DNA of 6,597 nt from Bacteroidota bacterium. Lineage in GTDB: Bacteria; Bacteroidota; Ignavibacteria; SZUA-365. The translations under genes were made by a program, and so were the position numbers. The stretch is taken from NCBI GenBank assembly GCA_018224415.1, contig JAGTUZ010000162.1, positions 1 through 6,597 on the forward strand, given 5' to 3'. Shown in pieces: positions 5,293 through 6,597 of this stretch; position 1 is the first letter of the stretch; the number at the start of each line of letters is the position of its first letter. The notes beneath the pieces are model-generated. The model had not been told where the DNA came from. It saw only the letters and a list, made by a program, of their open reading frames with translations, and made no database searches.

Positions 5293-6597
5293 ATGAAACA
5301 TCGCTTCCTCGTTCCTGTTTTGTTTGTTCTTCTCGTGGCTGGTGGTATCGTGCAGCCGAGACTCCTGGCGCAGCCCTCGCTGAGCGTCTCCATCCACATC
5401 CCTTCTATCGGGATCGACCAGGCGACGGAATCGTACGTCCCCTCCCCGCTTCCGGTCACGGTGACGATCTACAACACGGGAACCGTTCCGTCGCAGTCAC
5501 TGAGCGCGCGCATCAGTATTCCTGCAGAGCTGGCATTGGATGCCTCGGAACAGGATGCCATGATCAAGATTCCGCTGCCGGCAGTTGTGCAGCCGAACGA
5601 TTCGGCGAAAGTCCAGTGGCTGCTGGTGCCGCCTCCTTCGTTCACGATGACGAACTATCGGGTCCGCGTCTGGCTTACCCATACCGCTGTCGATTCTTTC
5701 GAGACGCAGAAGCTGTTCATTCTCCCGGCGATGGATCGGCCTGATTTCAAGATGACTTTTGGTCCCGTCCCTACGCTGCAGGTCCGTACCGATTCGCTCG
5801 GGTACGAGCAGAATCCATTTCCCGTGCTGATGCGATTGAGCAACCAGGGCGGCACCACCGTCGACAGCGTGGTCTCCCGCGTCATCCTTCCGCCGGATTA
5901 TGTGCTTGACCCGATGTCGCAGAATAATCCGCAGAATTACCCGTTGCCCATTCCGCCGCCACAGGCCGGCAATCCGCGCATCGAACTGACATGGACGATC
6001 CGGTATGTCGGCGCCACTCGCGTGCCACGTGTCGATACGCTGCGTTTCCGCACGACGGGACGCGACATTGCCGGTGGACTGGTGCAGAAAGACACGATGC
6101 TGCTGATCGGCGTCAACGGCCTGTCGCCGCGCTTCAGCATCGCATTTATTGATCCCGGTGCCATGGAATATGACACGGCATCGTTTTACCGTCCTCAGCC
6201 GTATCCGCTGCAGCTTCGGATCACCAATCAGAGCGAGCAATGGATCGACCTCGTGGGACTCACGCTCGACCTGCAGGGAGATGGTGTTGCGACCCCGGAC
6301 GTGCTCACGCACCCGATTCCGCTGCTGCTTGCCGGTGGACATCTCGATTTTACCTGGAATATCAGCGCCGAGCGCCGGCATGCGCCGCGGCAGCTCACTG
6401 CGGTCGTTGAGGTCGCCGACAACGATGGACGGCTGCAGTCCGGCACGCATGCTGTTGCCATCCCCGGCCGGCCGTACGCGCTCACCGTGCAGGATTACCA
6501 GGCGCCGGACACGCTGGCGGTGAACGCCGAAGGCACGGCGTTTCTCGACCAGAGGATTCCGCTGTCGTTCCGTCTGCGCAATGACACCTGGTACAAC
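5293..6597 (+). CDS. Secreted tandem-repeat protein with Ig-like (CARDB-like) domains, truncated by the right edge
   Basis: The frame is open for 435 codons from the ATG at 5293 to the last base, so the C-terminus is missing. Residues 1-26 (MKHRF, a Leu/Val core, then QPRLLA) form a Sec signal peptide with probable cleavage at A26/Q27. After this come at least four diverged units beginning near L30, F152, F281 and Y395. Each opens with alternating hydrophobic residues and later contains a 'P-x-P-hydrophobic' step into a strand ending in Asn: LPVTVTIYNTG, FPVLMRLSNQG, YPLQLRITNQS and IPLSFRLRN. This pattern resembles bacterial Ig-like beta-sandwiches of the CARDB/NEW3 kind, but I assign no family firmly. 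The visible part has no cysteine, unlike the six-repeat protein upstream. A T9SS sorting domain or other anchor may lie beyond the window. No Shine-Dalgarno is visible; the start is set by the signal peptide. Confidence 0.9.
   Translation, partial: MKHRFLVPVLFVLLVAGGIVQPRLLAQPSLSVSIHIPSIGIDQATESYVPSPLPVTVTIYNTGTVPSQSLSARISIPAELALDASEQDAMIKIPLPAVVQPNDSAKVQWLLVPPPSFTMTNYRVRVWLTHTAVDSFETQKLFILPAMDRPDFKMTFGPVPTLQVRTDSLGYEQNPFPVLMRLSNQGGTTVDSVVSRVILPPDYVLDPMSQNNPQNYPLPIPPPQAGNPRIELTWTIRYVGATRVPRVDTLRFRTTGRDIAGGLVQKDTMLLIGVNGLSPRFSIAFIDPGAMEYDTASFYRPQPYPLQLRITNQSEQWIDLVGLTLDLQGDGVATPDVLTHPIPLLLAGGHLDFTWNISAERRHAPRQLTAVVEVADNDGRLQSGTHAVAIPGRPYALTVQDYQAPDTLAVNAEGTAFLDQRIPLSFRLRNDTWYN
5380..6597 (+). 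repeat. Tandem ~115-130-residue Ig-like units (protein-level repeat)
   Basis: Four unit starts (L30, F152, F281, Y395) are spaced 122, 129 and 114 residues apart. Each unit has a strand such as LSVSIHI, FKMTF, FSIAFI or YALTVQDY, then a turn, then the 'P..h.h.h.N' strand listed for the gene. Similarity is at the level of residue pattern only, so the boundaries are approximate. The fourth unit is cut by the window edge. Confidence 0.6.

Noticed and set aside
5497..6450. 317-codon open frame on the minus strand
   Set aside because: It is antisense to the right-hand secreted protein, which has a signal peptide and repeated strand motifs; the antisense product is Arg/His-rich without any domain.

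Overview
The window looks like chromosomal DNA from a GC-rich member of the Bacteroidota/Chlorobiota (FCB) group. A deep branch such as Ignavibacteria, Kapabacteria or Rhodothermia seems more likely than classical Bacteroidia. Three things point there: a type IX secretion (T9SS) type A sorting domain with the 'QNFPNPFNPTTTI' opening, a Bacteroidota-style promoter (TTG, 21 nt, TAnnTTTG) upstream of the first gene, and a PD40-propeller lipoprotein of a kind common in this group. The lineage call is inference from these family traits, not from a marker gene.

Layout from left to right. (1) On the minus strand, from 1545 to the left edge, lies a PD40 beta-propeller lipoprotein whose C-terminus is outside the window. 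Its last visible part is a perfect 15-bp tandem repeat encoding GNDGS. (2) A 245-bp intergenic region holds back-to-back promoter candidates. (3) On the plus strand, 1791-4352 encodes an 853-residue secreted protein: a signal peptide, six tandem domains of about 121 residues with a striking cysteine pattern, and a T9SS sorting domain, followed by a strong hairpin. (4) purE, on the plus strand, is a class I N5-CAIR mutase of purine synthesis with a clear Shine-Dalgarno sequence. (5) A 63-codon 4-oxalocrotonate tautomerase-family gene lies on the minus strand, convergent with purE and only 21 nt from it. (6) A compact AT-rich divergent promoter region follows. (7) On the plus strand, from 5293 to the right edge, is a second secreted tandem-repeat protein, also truncated by the window.

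Three of the five genes encode envelope or exported proteins. The outer-membrane or periplasmic lipoprotein and the T9SS cargo are divergently transcribed from a shared intergenic region. The two small enzymes between the exported proteins look like ordinary housekeeping or orphan metabolic genes with no evident functional link to them.

I see no mobile element, CRISPR array, RNA gene, toxin-antitoxin pair or defence system. The most notable signal is in the 853-residue protein. Every one of its six repeats has an even number of cysteines, and optional cysteines appear or disappear in pairs from repeat to repeat, which predicts a set of intra-domain disulfides in a domain family I do not recognise by name.
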